Positions 20,433 through 28,896 of a stretch of DNA of 55,254 nt are shown here, one piece after another. Where the stretch lies: the NCBI GenBank assembly GCA_018065985.1, contig JAGHSF010000018.1:1-55254 (forward strand), in the 5' to 3' direction. Each line of letters begins with the position of its first letter. Positions within the stretch are counted from its first letter, which is position 1. Source of the DNA: Candidatus Cryptobacteroides choladohippi (GTDB lineage: Bacteria > Bacteroidota > Bacteroidia > Bacteroidales > UBA932). A program made the position numbers and the translations under genes. The notes under the pieces are model-generated. The model ran no database searches, had not been told where the DNA came from, and saw only the letters and a list, made by a program, of their open reading frames with translations.

Positions 20433-21065
20433 TTACTTCGTTCCGAAGATTCGGTCTCCGGCATCGCCGAGGCCGGGAACGATGTAGCAGTTCTCGTTGA
20501 GTTTCTCGTCAACTGCAGCCACATAGACCTTGACGTCGGGATGTGCCTTTGTGAAGGCCTCGACTCCCTCGGGTGCAGCTACGAGGCACATGAGGCGGAT
20601 GTGCTTGCAGCCGTGGTCCTTGAGCATCTGAACGGCGTCGATCGAGCTGCCGCCTGTTGCAAGCATGGGATCGGTCACGATCACGAGGCGCTCGTCGATA
20701 TCCTTGGGAAGTTTGCAGAAGTACTCCACGGGCTTGTGAGTTTCCTCGTCGCGGTAGAGTCCGATGTGGCCTACCTTGGCAACGGGGATAAGAGACATGA
20801 GACCGTCAACCATGCCCATGCCTGCACGCAGAATGGGAACGATCGCGAGCTTGCGTCCGGCGATTCTTTTTGCTGTCATATGGCAGATGGGGGTGTCGAT
20901 CTCGTAGTCCTCGAGTTTGAGGTCGCGGGAAAGCTCATATCCCATAAGCATTGAAATTTCGGTAAGAAGTTGGCGGAAATCCTTGGAGCCGGTTTCCTTT
21001 TTCCTCATTATGCTCAGTTTGTGCTGGATAAGGGGATGATTGATGACGTGTACTTGCTGATCCAT
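20433..21065 (-). CDS. upp: Uracil phosphoribosyltransferase
   Basis: Salvages uracil with PRPP to make UMP. The 210-residue protein carries the PRPP-binding loop [12 protein letters not shown] (about 130-141) and the family blocks [14 protein letters not shown] and [20 protein letters not shown]. The C-terminal [14 protein letters not shown] (uracil site) is present. It diverges from mnmE and is convergent with the uridine kinase-like gene. Confidence 0.96.
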   Translation of the reverse strand: MDQQVHVINHPLIQHKLSIMRKKETGSKDFRQLLTEISMLMGYELSRDLKLEDYEIDTPICHMTAKRIAGRKLAIVPILRAGMGMVDGLMSLIPVAKVGHIGLYRDEETHKPVEYFCKLPKDIDERLVIVTDPMLATGGSSIDAVQMLKDHGCKHIRLMCLVAAPEGVEAFTKAHPDVKVYVAAVDEKLNENCYIVPGLGDAGDRIFGTK

Positions 21066-21089
21066 ATAGATTGTTGGTTGTTGTTTCGA

Positions 21090-21120
21090 TTGTATGCGTC
21101 CGCAAATTTAGTTAATTTTG
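21090..21120 (+). promoter_or_regulatory. Promoter of mnmE
   Basis: TTG (21090-21092), a 20-nt spacer and TAATTTTG (21113-21120). The ATG at 21151 leaves a short A/T-rich leader. Confidence 0.65.
21103..21110 (-). promoter_or_regulatory. -7 box of upp
   Basis: On the minus strand this reads TAAATTTG, a full TAnnTTTG match 38 nt before the upp ATG. It lies inside the mnmE promoter spacer, so RNA polymerase binding at the two promoters probably interferes. No clear -33 was found. Confidence 0.5.
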
Positions 21121-21150
21121 CGCTAATAAGGTTAAAAATTAAGAAATTAT

Positions 21151-22557
21151 ATGTCTGATACCATATGCGCACCGGCCACCGCGTCCAATGGTGGGGCCAT
21201 TGCAGTCATCCGCATAAGCGGCCCACAGTCGCTTCAGGCAGTCGACAGCATTGCCGTCCTGCGCTCAGGAAAGGCGGTCGATGCTCCCGGGTACTCACTC
21301 CGCTTCGGCGAAATCCCAGGCGTGGATGAGGTGCTTGTGAGCATCTTCCGCGCGCCGCATTCCTACACGGGGGAGGACTCTGCCGAACTCAGTTGCCACT
21401 GCTCGCCGTACATTGTGCGCAAGATACTCGAACTGCTGCTGAATGCCGGCTGCCGCATGGCCGAGCCCGGGGAGTTCACCCGGCGTGCCTTCCTTGCCGG
21501 CAAGATGGACCTGGCGCAGGCCGAGGCGGTGAGCGAGCTGATATCTTCCGATTCGGCTGCCGCCCACCGCATAGCGCTGAATCAGCTGCGTGGCGGCTAT
21601 TCTGCCGAACTCAAGACCCTCAGGGATTCGATCCTCGACCTTACAGCGCTTGTCGAGCTGGAACTTGACTTCAGCGAGGAAGAGGTGGAGTTTGCCGGTC
21701 GCGACAGGCTGCGCACGCTCCTTGGTCAGGCAATCTCGCACGTGGACTCGCTATCGGAGTCGTTCCGGGTGGGCAATGCCATCAAGAATGGTGTGCCGGT
21801 GGTGATTGCCGGTGCGGTGAACAGCGGAAAGAGTACCCTGCTGAATGCTCTGGTGGGGGAGAACCGCGCCATCGTGTCCGACATTCCTGGTACCACCCGC
21901 GACACGGTCGAAGAGGTGGTTACGGTTGACGGAGTGCAGTTCCGCTTCATCGACACCGCCGGAATCCGCGAGACTTCCGACACTGTGGAGAGGATAGGCA
22001 TCGACCGCGCACATTCTGCGATAGCCGCTGCCGAGATAGTCATTGGCGTGATTGACGGTAGTGCCGCTAAGGCAGGGGATTGCGCTTCTGCCGGGGCTGA
22101 TGCACTGGCGCCGGGACGCATCTGCTCCGGGAATGCAGGCATCATTTCCGCCGTCGACGCCGTGCGCGCCGTGGTTCCGGCCGGAAAGAAACTGATTCTG
22201 GTGCGCACGAAGATTGACCTCTGCCCTGATGCGGAACCGGTTGAAGGCGTACTGGATATCTGCGCCGCCAACGGACAGGGTCTCAATGAGCTGAAGGCCG
22301 AGCTCAGCAGCTACGCATCATCCGTTTCAGAAGGCACCGTGGTCACTAGTGCCCGCCACTACGAAGCCCTTCGCGACGCCTCCTCATCGCTTGGAGCCGT
22401 GCTCGCGGGAATGGACGCCGGCATCCCCACCGACCTTCTGGCCGAAGACCTCCGCGAGGCCGTCCGCGCCCTCGGCCGCATCTGGGGCGAAGACCTCGGC
22501 ATTTCTGCCCAGGATACGCTGAACCACATCTTCAGCCGGTTCTGCATAGGTAAATGA
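21151..22557 (+). CDS. mnmE: tRNA U34 modification GTPase MnmE
   Basis: With MnmG it installs the (carboxymethyl)aminomethyl group at C5 of U34 in tRNA. The 468-residue protein has an N-terminal folate-binding domain (1-118) and a helical domain holding an inserted Ras-like G domain. G1 is GAVNSGKS (221-228), and DTAGIRETSDTVE is the G3/switch II region. The C-terminal FCIGK (464-468) carries the conserved Cys. A small low-conservation Ala/Gly-rich stretch at about 295-330 lengthens the G domain. The start is fixed by the promoter distance and family N terminus. Confidence 0.95.
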   Translation: MSDTICAPATASNGGAIAVIRISGPQSLQAVDSIAVLRSGKAVDAPGYSLRFGEIPGVDEVLVSIFRAPHSYTGEDSAELSCHCSPYIVRKILELLLNAGCRMAEPGEFTRRAFLAGKMDLAQAEAVSELISSDSAAAHRIALNQLRGGYSAELKTLRDSILDLTALVELELDFSEEEVEFAGRDRLRTLLGQAISHVDSLSESFRVGNAIKNGVPVVIAGAVNSGKSTLLNALVGENRAIVSDIPGTTRDTVEEVVTVDGVQFRFIDTAGIRETSDTVERIGIDRAHSAIAAAEIVIGVIDGSAAKAGDCASAGADALAPGRICSGNAGIISAVDAVRAVVPAGKKLILVRTKIDLCPDAEPVEGVLDICAANGQGLNELKAELSSYASSVSEGTVVTSARHYEALRDASSSLGAVLAGMDAGIPTDLLAEDLREAVRALGRIWGEDLGISAQDTLNHIFSRFCIGK

Positions 22558-22559
22558 TA

Positions 22560-22601
22560 GTGGTGCTCAAACTGGAAAAATCCTTCCAGATTGAGCACCA
22601 C
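22560..22601. terminator. Long hairpin between convergent mnmE and lipoprotein gene
   Basis: GTGGTGCTCAA (22560-22570) pairs perfectly with TTGAGCACCAC (22591-22601). After one A-A mismatch, CTGGAA pairs with TTCCAG around a 6-nt loop. The 17 base pairs are symmetric, so the hairpin forms in both transcripts, but no U-tract follows on either side. A bidirectional terminator or 3'-end protecting structure is likely. Confidence 0.6.
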
Positions 22602-22622
22602 CCTTCTCTCGGCACGGGCCTG

Positions 22623-24272
22623 CTATTTGGATATCTGGCTCTTCCAGCAGAACTTCGTCGTCCCGTCCTCCATCGTGGCGAGCACGAGATCCACGCAACT
22701 GACCCCGGACTCAAGGACGGGGCTGATGGTATACCTGTTGGAACCGGCAGCACCGGCAGCATTGATTGAATTCACCGTCGAAGCACTGAGACTGACAGCA
22801 CTGGCGCGATTGTTATCAAAATATGTCCTGCAGTTGGAATTGTTCAGAGTGCCGACCTTGGAAGCCTCAACAGCAAGGTAAACGACGGACTTCAATCCCA
22901 CGCCATAGAAAGTATGGGTGAATTTGCCGGTCGTAGAACTTGTGGCAGTCGTGAATCCGAACGTCTCCGTATGTACCATCCTGGAGCAAACGATCTCCTT
23001 TTCACCGGAAACAACCCTGGCAACTACATAGTAGTCTGAATCGGGAACAAATGCAAGACCGCCATTCATATTGGCATCTTTGCCGGAATTAATGGTGGAA
23101 ATGGTGCTGGATGACAGCGAAGAAGCGTTTTCGAGCAGACTGTTGAGATTGCCAGCCGCAGCGCGATAATCCGAAGCGCTAACGACTTTGAAGTCCACCG
23201 AGCTGACAGCCTCCGGCGAACTGAAGGAATAATACAGCAGTGAATTTGAACCAGTCAAACTGCTTGACGGCTTCTGCTTGATATTGAACCAGTTGCATCC
23301 GATCTCGCCCGTAGTCATGTCTACGGTAAACACGGACCCGTGCCCCCTTTCGAACACAAAACCGTTGGGAAGGGCGTCGGTTCCCGGAATGGTGGCATTC
23401 TTCGCATATGAGTTTCCGTCCTGAGTGAAAACCTCCACCTTGAAGCTGTCCCCCTCGGAAAGTTCAAAAGGATAACAGCAGAAGTATGCAGTAAAACCGT
23501 TTGCGCCCGCTGCTTTGAGCTCCTGCCCTGTATAATCGAGGACGATTGCCTTATCTTCGACGTCAGACGTCAGCTTTATCGTGCTGAAATCACCTTCGAC
23601 GAGATCGTACAGACGTCTGCCGGCAAGTGTGACGGCCTTTCCGTCCTTGATGGCAGAGAAACGTACGGAATCGACATTCTCCGAAGACGGAAGATTGCAT
23701 ATCTTCATCTTGCCTATCGAGCATGGACGCGTATACGACATCTGGAACTTGTTGATCAGGCTTGTACCGGTCATATATGTGGATATCAGAATGTCTGACA
23801 TCGGGTCGAAACTGTCCGCGGTAGGAGTCTGCAATGCAGGAAGAACCATTACAGGATAGAACACACCGTTTTTCTTGTAGTAATTCTTGTAGTTTGCATT
23901 CGGATAAAGGGAAATGTATGCTGCCGTCGTTCCATCCGGAGGCGTAGTGAATTTCGAGGTGGTGAAAGTGCCGAAGACCTCACGGTCAGAGGCGAGTCCC
24001 TGATTTGACGTGGAATTCACCACATTTCCGTTTTCTGTCTCATAGAACTGCATGAAGCGGACCTCGTCTCCGGAAGTCCACCATATGTCACCGTCATGGA
24101 ATCCGGTTTTCGTGTCACCGGCACCTTCACAATAGAATGTTACGGAAAAGTCGCCGCCTTCATTTTCTATGGACTCCATTGAAGGAGTTGTGTCAGGGAT
24201 GAGCTTCGCGCATCCCGCAGCCACAGCAAGAACTGCGGCACAAGCTGATATCGCTATAAAATTCCTTTTCAT
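22623..24272 (-). CDS. Fimbrillin-like surface lipoprotein
   Basis: Exact function unknown. The 549-residue precursor has a lipoprotein signal with Cys21 (VAAGC). The N-terminal part (about 35-330) follows the style of Bacteroidales fimbrillin/Mfa-like proteins: a T-K-T region, then a DGDIWWTSGDEVRFMQF-type segment, YISLYPN and a later VTMTTGE-like strand (VDMTTGEIGCN). The C-terminal 200 residues are Ser/Thr-rich beta-sandwich-like sequence ending in a tryptophan near the C terminus. It may be a surface or adhesin-type lipoprotein. A 51-codon peptide gene lies 17 bp upstream on the same strand and shares its promoter. Confidence 0.6.
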   Translation of the reverse strand: MKRNFIAISACAAVLAVAAGCAKLIPDTTPSMESIENEGGDFSVTFYCEGAGDTKTGFHDGDIWWTSGDEVRFMQFYETENGNVVNSTSNQGLASDREVFGTFTTSKFTTPPDGTTAAYISLYPNANYKNYYKKNGVFYPVMVLPALQTPTADSFDPMSDILISTYMTGTSLINKFQMSYTRPCSIGKMKICNLPSSENVDSVRFSAIKDGKAVTLAGRRLYDLVEGDFSTIKLTSDVEDKAIVLDYTGQELKAAGANGFTAYFCCYPFELSEGDSFKVEVFTQDGNSYAKNATIPGTDALPNGFVFERGHGSVFTVDMTTGEIGCNWFNIKQKPSSSLTGSNSLLYYSFSSPEAVSSVDFKVVSASDYRAAAGNLNSLLENASSLSSSTISTINSGKDANMNGGLAFVPDSDYYVVARVVSGEKEIVCSRMVHTETFGFTTATSSTTGKFTHTFYGVGLKSVVYLAVEASKVGTLNNSNCRTYFDNNRASAVSLSASTVNSINAAGAAGSNRYTISPVLESGVSCVDLVLATMEDGTTKFCWKSQISK

Positions 24273-24289
24273 CGTGTCACAGTATTATA

Positions 24290-24445
24290 TCAGAATTCCC
24301 CGTAGAGATTGTCATCGTCCGAAGAATAATTGCCGGGATATCCCGCTCCGCCATACCATTCGGAGCCGACCAGAATTTCTACCATAGGCATGACGCTCAG
24401 AGTTTGGATGACAGGCGCCTGATAGATTGAAACGTCCTTTAACAT
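24290..24445 (-). CDS. Small 51-residue protein upstream of fimbrillin-like lipoprotein
   Basis: An intact small ORF. It begins MLKDVSIYQAPVIQTLSVMP and ends in an acidic, Tyr-rich tail (SSDDDNLYGEF). It has a central MVEILVGSEW segment followed by Gly-rich residues and no signal peptide. It resembles the short Bacteroidales proteins with a Y-x-x-P-x-[VI] start and a Gly/Ser-rich, acidic tail that often sit beside surface-protein genes; their role is unknown. Support: a TAnnTTTG box 35 nt upstream, the same strand as the lipoprotein, a gap of only 17 bp to it and normal codon use. Confidence 0.6.
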   Translation of the reverse strand: MLKDVSIYQAPVIQTLSVMPMVEILVGSEWYGGAGYPGNYSSDDDNLYGEF

Positions 24446-24480
24446 AGAGGATAATTTTTAGAAAATTCGTAATACGGGCC

Positions 24481-24488
24481 CAAATATA
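24481..24488 (-). promoter_or_regulatory. -7 box of the small peptide and lipoprotein genes
   Basis: On the minus strand this reads TATATTTG, matching TAnnTTTG, with a leader of about 35 nt before the 51-codon gene. No -33 TTTG is seen at 19-21 nt. Confidence 0.5.
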
Positions 24489-24568
24489 GCGTTTTTTCTT
24501 TACTCATCACTGATTTTCAGAGAATTGTTGTCAATCAACCATTTCCGGTGAAAATAATGTGAAATAGC

Positions 24569-24600
24569 TTGACTGTTTCATCGAAGAATTATTATTTTTG
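24569..24600 (+). promoter_or_regulatory. Promoter upstream of the purC-carB remnant
   Basis: TTG (24569-24571), a 21-nt spacer and TATTTTTG (24593-24600). The start codon of the remnant is at 24877, so the leader would be about 270 nt. It is plausibly the original purC promoter. Confidence 0.5.
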
Positions 24601-24876
24601 TAACCCGGACGAATTCATTGAATCCCCATAAATTCCTACGGAGATGAGTTATTGTTGGCTACATAAGTCCGGGTGCACTGCACTGGCAATGTCATTCCTG
24701 CTCAGTATCAGGCAGGATATCAACTATCTCCGTCAATCGCAGCCCCCCCAATCCATAGAACCGCCAGGCCAAGTCGTTCCCCGAATCGCGACTGACGGCT
24801 TTTCTCTCTGCTTCCAGCAGCACAGGCAATGTTTCCGTGGGCCCGGACCGGGACACGATAATCAGTAAAGAACAAG

Positions 24877-25350
24877 ATGAATACAATAATCAATACAGAT
24901 TTTTCCTTTCCCGGACTGAAAAGCCGGTATGTAGGAAAGGTTCGCGACGTATATGGCGACGATGACCTTGTTGTGATGGTAGCCACCGACAGGATTTCGG
25001 CCTTCGACTGCGTCCTGCCCGAAGGGATTCCATACAAGGGTCAGATACTCAACAAGATAGCTGCGAATTTCCTCGATGCTACGGCCGACATCCTCCCCAA
25101 CTGGAAGCTGTCTGTGCCCGATCCGGCAGTGACCGTGGGCTACAGATGCGAGCCCTTCAAGGTCGAGATGGTGATCCGCGGCTGCCTCACCGTCCACGAG
25201 ATATCCAACGGATACAGGATCAGGCGGTCGGCGGTGGACCTCAACATCCCGCTGCTTACGAACGCCAGACTTGCCGCGGCATTCATACAGTGCTTCTGCA
25301 CCATCACACCTGAAGACCTTGCCATAAAGAGCTGGTCGGAATACAGATAG
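24877..25350 (+). pseudogene. Chimeric remnant: 5' part of purC fused in frame to 3' end of carB
   Basis: A 157-codon open frame. Residues 1-105 are clear SAICAR synthetase (PurC): [73 protein letters not shown]. At about residue 105 (nt 25191/25192) the match stops, and residues 106-157 look like the C-terminal MGS-like regulatory domain of carbamoyl-phosphate synthase large subunit ([22 protein letters not shown], then [11 protein letters not shown]). The ATP/aspartate half of PurC and almost all of CarB are missing, so neither activity is expected. A deletion between two genes, with possible microhomology at CTCACCGxCCACG, is my inference; an assembly error is the main alternative. Confidence 0.75.
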
Positions 25351-25395
25351 TAAACGCGTTTCATAAAATAATCGACTTTTGCAGAGGAAATCATA

Positions 25396-26532
25396 ATGGA
25401 GAAGGAAAGAATTGTCTGGATTGACTGGCTCAGGGTGGCCGCATGTTTCATGGTGATGGTGGTACACAGCACCGAGCCTTTCTATCTGGGAGGCGAAGGC
25501 TCACTTATCGCCAGCAGGTCCGACGCCTTATGGGCGGCTTTCTTCGATTCCATAGTGCGTTGCTGCGTGCCGCTGTTTGTCATCGCGTCGAGCTATCTTC
25601 AGTTCCCTCTGCACTACAGTGCCGGAGAATTTCTCCGGAGGAGGGCCGTGAGGATTCTGGTGCCGTTCGTGCTCTGGTCCGTTTTCTATGCCATCTACTG
25701 GGGCGAACCTGTTTCCAACCTCAAGGATCTGGTGTTCAACTTCAACTATGCGGCCGGACACCTCTGGTTCGTATATATGCTCATCGGCCTCTATCTTGTC
25801 ATGCCCATCCTTTCCGCATGGGCCGAAAGGGTACAGAAGAAGGAACTCGGCATATACATAGCCATCTGGCTTTTCACAACACTGATCCCTCTTCTGCGGG
25901 ATTATCTGAGCACTGAGCCTCTCGCGTTTGCTTACGGCCCAACAGGAATCCCGCGCCAGGCTCTCTACCCGCTTTGGGGAGAGGCCAGCTGGAACGGATA
26001 CGGAACCTTCTATTATATGAGCGGTTTCATCGGCTACCTTTTCATCGGGCTGTGGCTCAGGAAGTTCGGTACCGGGATCAGCCTCAGGAAGTCGCTCTGC
26101 TGCGGTATTCCATGCTTCCTCGCAGGCTTTGCCATCGTATTCGGAGGCTTCATCAGAAGGGTGGAGATCAGCGCCGGGGGCAGATTCCCGGTCGAGGGCC
26201 CGATCGGCATGGGCGTATGGTGGGAGACAACATGGATCAACGATACCATCGGCGTGGCGCTCATGACCATAGGCCTTATCCTCCTTTTCAGGAATATCCA
26301 TGCCAGTGGTGCATTCTACAATCGTATCATACTCCCGATCTCGAAGGCAAGTTATGGCATGTACCTCGGGCACATGGTGGCCCTGAGCGCCTTTGCCGGC
26401 CTGTTCAGGTCCCTCATCCCATCCACTCCTCTGGTCATACTCGCTACCTCGGCATGCTCCTTCGTGACGGTGGCCATTGCAGCCGTTCTCATTCAGCGCA
26501 TTCCCGTGGTCGGAAAGTATATCGCCGGATAG
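25396..26532 (+). CDS. Acyltransferase 3 family integral membrane protein
   Basis: Membrane-bound O-acyltransferase-like protein (family Acyl_transf_3), predicted to acylate or otherwise modify surface glycans or another exported substrate. The 378-residue protein begins with the typical IDWLRVAACFMVMVVHS motif (catalytic His at the end) in the first membrane helix and has about ten hydrophobic segments. The order is V-x-LF-[IV]-x-x-S-x, then LWFVYMLIGLYLVMPIL, and YLGHMV near residues 315-320. The substrate is unknown. It lies alone on its strand between the purC-carB remnant and a small ORF. Confidence 0.85.
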   Translation: MEKERIVWIDWLRVAACFMVMVVHSTEPFYLGGEGSLIASRSDALWAAFFDSIVRCCVPLFVIASSYLQFPLHYSAGEFLRRRAVRILVPFVLWSVFYAIYWGEPVSNLKDLVFNFNYAAGHLWFVYMLIGLYLVMPILSAWAERVQKKELGIYIAIWLFTTLIPLLRDYLSTEPLAFAYGPTGIPRQALYPLWGEASWNGYGTFYYMSGFIGYLFIGLWLRKFGTGISLRKSLCCGIPCFLAGFAIVFGGFIRRVEISAGGRFPVEGPIGMGVWWETTWINDTIGVALMTIGLILLFRNIHASGAFYNRIILPISKASYGMYLGHMVALSAFAGLFRSLIPSTPLVILATSACSFVTVAIAAVLIQRIPVVGKYIAG

Positions 26533-26564
26533 CAACGGACATTGCACGAACACAATCATCATCC

Positions 26565-26786
26565 ATGACAATGAGATTCTATCCCGTCATCATTGCGGCC
26601 ATGCTCGCTGTTTCCGTCTTGGCCCCGGCCCTCACCCCGCAGATGGCTCCCACTGATGCCGAAGCCATCAGCCTTCTCAAAAGACTGGTGGACGATACCG
26701 GGAAGTATGCAGGAATCGCCACCGATGATGGTGGCGATATCAAGCTTCAGAACTGGCGCGATATGTTCTTCAAGAATGGGATATAG
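26565..26786 (+). CDS. Small secreted protein or fragment
   Basis: An ORF of 73 codons (or 71 from the ATG at 26571). Residues 1-25 are hydrophobic, like a signal peptide (VIIAAMLAVSVLAPAL). The remaining 45 residues (PTDAEAISLLKRLVDDTGKY, then LQNWRDMFFKNGI) are helical and not recognised. It is 32 bp after the acyltransferase and 15 bp before the convergent GH43-like gene. It could be a genuine small secreted protein or the truncated N-terminal part of a larger one. No homologue is named. Confidence 0.4.
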   Translation: MTMRFYPVIIAAMLAVSVLAPALTPQMAPTDAEAISLLKRLVDDTGKYAGIATDDGGDIKLQNWRDMFFKNGI

Positions 26787-26801
26787 TTGAAGGCCCTGCT
26801 G

Positions 26802-28877
26802 CTACCTTGATGTGGCTACGGCTATGCCTCTCTCGTCCTTGTCGTTGACTGCACAGTAGAAGTGGTAGGTCACACCCTCCCAGTTCACGACGTAGCTCTT
26901 GTGGGCGAACACGTTGTCATAATCTTCCGTCGGGTAGATGAGATCCTCACCCTCCCATGGGTACCAGTGGATAAGGTCACGGCTGCATGCGAAGCTGTTG
27001 TATGCCATATACTTTCTGGACGGATCGAATGCACGGAAATAGAACATCACATAGAGGTTGCCTATCTTCTGGATCTGCGGATCGCCTGTGATTGTGTCAG
27101 GGTCCTCGAATGAGACGACGGGGTTGTAGCGGAATCTCTCCCAGTGCTTCATGTCATCGGAGAATGCCATGCCTATGCGCTCGGCAGTGAATCCGGGTGT
27201 TATGCTGTCCGGACCATATACGATGGGATTCTGACCTTTTGCGTTGTAATATATGACGAATCTGTGACCGGTAAGGCGGTCCTTGTCCTCTATGATGCAG
27301 CTCTTGTACTGGGTGCGTTTCTCGAACCACTGGCTGTCTTCGTCCATGGGGGAGAGGATGGGCTCGCTGCCGCATTCCCATTCCACCGGCTCGCCGAGCG
27401 TGTCGCAGGATGCGAGACCTATCATCAGAGGCTCGGTCTCGTAACCGGGATTGCATCCTCCGAGATAGCTCATCCAGTATTTGCCGTCATATTTCTGCAT
27501 CTCATAGCTTCCGCCCCACTCGAGGTCCTGAAGTGCAATGTATCCGGCCTTCTGGAATCTGTCCCAGGTATCATTGGTGTAGCTCATTATCTTTCCAATG
27601 GTCGTCCAGTCGAGGAGGTTGTCGCTCTCGGAAAGCCAGGTCTCATAGCCCTTGCCGTCGAACACGATCCATGTCATGTACCACTTGCCATTGTGCCTGA
27701 ACACACTGGGGCTGTCGGACTTGTATTCGGGGTTCTCCGGCCTGACCACGATTCCGTGCTTGACGGGCGTGCACACCTGCTCATATACGGACTGCATCTC
27801 CTCCTGGGTGACGCTCTGATATAATTCGGGAAGAGTAAGGTTCTTGACGGCTTTGTTGAATTTCCTGTTGTTCCTGGTAGGCTTGACCATCTTTATGGTT
27901 CCGTCCTCATTGTAGTAGAGACGGTCTGCGCACATGCTGCGGCGGCTGAATGCCTGGTCCCCGCCGCCGGTGGCGACACCTACATAGGCATTGTGGTAGA
28001 ACACCCACCACTTTCCCTTGTACTCGACGATGGAGTGCTCGTTGGTGAAATTGCCCTGCGCGTCCATGAACTTGCCCTTGTGCTCGTACGGCCCGAGCGG
28101 ACTGTCACCTATGCAGTACTCCAGCTCGTATGCGTGGTCGGTATCGTACGGATTTGCATATGAGAGGTAGTATCTGCCGTTGTATTTGTGGCAGCAGATG
28201 GCCTCGAAGAAGTTGGGTACATCGATATGATAGACTCCGGTTTCGTTGCCGTTCTCGTCGAGGACGCCGCCGCTGTGGTCATATGAGATCATGTCGTCGT
28301 TCAGCTTGACGACGTTGACGGTATTCTGGCCCATGAAGAGGTATGCCTGGCCGTCATCATCGATGAAGCAGTGCGGATCGATGAAGTCGCGGTTGCAATA
28401 TATGCCAGGGGTGTCTGTGGTGAAGAACGGCTTGCCGAGAGGGTCTTCGAAAGGTCCGAACGGTGAGTCGCTGACGGCAACGCCAATCTGGCTGTTATTG
28501 CCGGAATAATAGAGGAAGTACCTCATCACGAGGGTAGGGTCTGTCTCGCTCTTAGGAACCATCTTCCTGACGCACTGAGGACCCCATGCGCGCTTCTTGA
28601 CCCATGTGGTCTGCTCAAGAGGCCTGAATATCACACCTCCATCGGTGAAATGCTTCATGTCGGTGGTGTAGTAGCAGTGATAGTCCTCCATGTTGAAATC
28701 CACGCCTGCGGTCTGATCATGGCTGGGATATACGAACAGGGTGTCGCCGAATACAATTGCAGACGGGTCTGCCGCATAGGCGTCGGTAAGGATGGGATTG
28801 ATGCTCTGGCTGCATCCTGTCATGAATAAAGCAGATGCTGCCAGGCACAGTAAATGATTGATATGTTCTATTTTCAT
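26802..28877 (-). CDS. Two-propeller GH43-like glycosidase lipoprotein
   Basis: Exported protein of 691 residues with a lipobox-like signal (MTGC, Cys22). The N-terminal half (about 28-340) is a GH43-type five-bladed propeller (AYAADPSAIVFGDTLFVYPSHD, FIDPHCFIDDDGQAYLFMG, HSIVEYKGKWWVFYHN). The C-terminal half (about 365-690) is a second propeller of GH43/GH117/GH130 style (SDSPSVFRHNGKWYMTWIVFDG, YEMQKYDGKYWMSYLGG, FEDPDTITGDPQIQKIGNLYVMFYF). Presumably it hydrolyses an arabinose- or xylose-containing or related glycan. An AraC regulator lies upstream on the same strand, separated by a promoter. Confidence 0.8.
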   Translation of the reverse strand: MKIEHINHLLCLAASALFMTGCSQSINPILTDAYAADPSAIVFGDTLFVYPSHDQTAGVDFNMEDYHCYYTTDMKHFTDGGVIFRPLEQTTWVKKRAWGPQCVRKMVPKSETDPTLVMRYFLYYSGNNSQIGVAVSDSPFGPFEDPLGKPFFTTDTPGIYCNRDFIDPHCFIDDDGQAYLFMGQNTVNVVKLNDDMISYDHSGGVLDENGNETGVYHIDVPNFFEAICCHKYNGRYYLSYANPYDTDHAYELEYCIGDSPLGPYEHKGKFMDAQGNFTNEHSIVEYKGKWWVFYHNAYVGVATGGGDQAFSRRSMCADRLYYNEDGTIKMVKPTRNNRKFNKAVKNLTLPELYQSVTQEEMQSVYEQVCTPVKHGIVVRPENPEYKSDSPSVFRHNGKWYMTWIVFDGKGYETWLSESDNLLDWTTIGKIMSYTNDTWDRFQKAGYIALQDLEWGGSYEMQKYDGKYWMSYLGGCNPGYETEPLMIGLASCDTLGEPVEWECGSEPILSPMDEDSQWFEKRTQYKSCIIEDKDRLTGHRFVIYYNAKGQNPIVYGPDSITPGFTAERIGMAFSDDMKHWERFRYNPVVSFEDPDTITGDPQIQKIGNLYVMFYFRAFDPSRKYMAYNSFACSRDLIHWYPWEGEDLIYPTEDYDNVFAHKSYVVNWEGVTYHFYCAVNDKDERGIAVATSR

Positions 28878-28896
28878 ATAGTTGTGAAATATGACC

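Larger units (their letters stand above)
24446..24876. other. 431-bp spacer without a convincing gene
   Basis: Holds the divergent promoters of the small-peptide gene and of the purC-carB remnant. An 8-bp inverted repeat ACCCGGAC (24603-24610) and GTCCGGGT (24667-24674) lies at the start of the predicted transcript. A 74-codon plus-strand frame (24644-24868) and antisense frames occur, but their residue composition does not look like a protein. The stretch may be decayed DNA or a structured leader. Confidence 0.5.

Noticed and set aside
21151..22557. Variant G1 loop GAVNSGKS of MnmE as a possible defect
   Set aside because: The loop keeps the GxxNxGKS essentials, and the switch region and C-terminal FCIGK are intact, so the enzyme is probably functional.
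24838..24856. Possible ZTP (pfl) riboswitch upstream of purC
   Set aside because: A CCCGGACCGGG-like piece recalls part of that motif, but the conserved core and pseudoknot partner were not found by eye.
24644..24868. 74-codon plus-strand frame before the purC-carB remnant
   Set aside because: A GGAG site precedes it, but its Gln/Pro/Cys-rich composition and codon use do not look like a protein and it has no known motif.
25528..26571. 347-codon minus-strand frame across the acyltransferase gene
   Set aside because: Antisense of a clear membrane protein; highly charged, His/Glu-rich composition without motifs.
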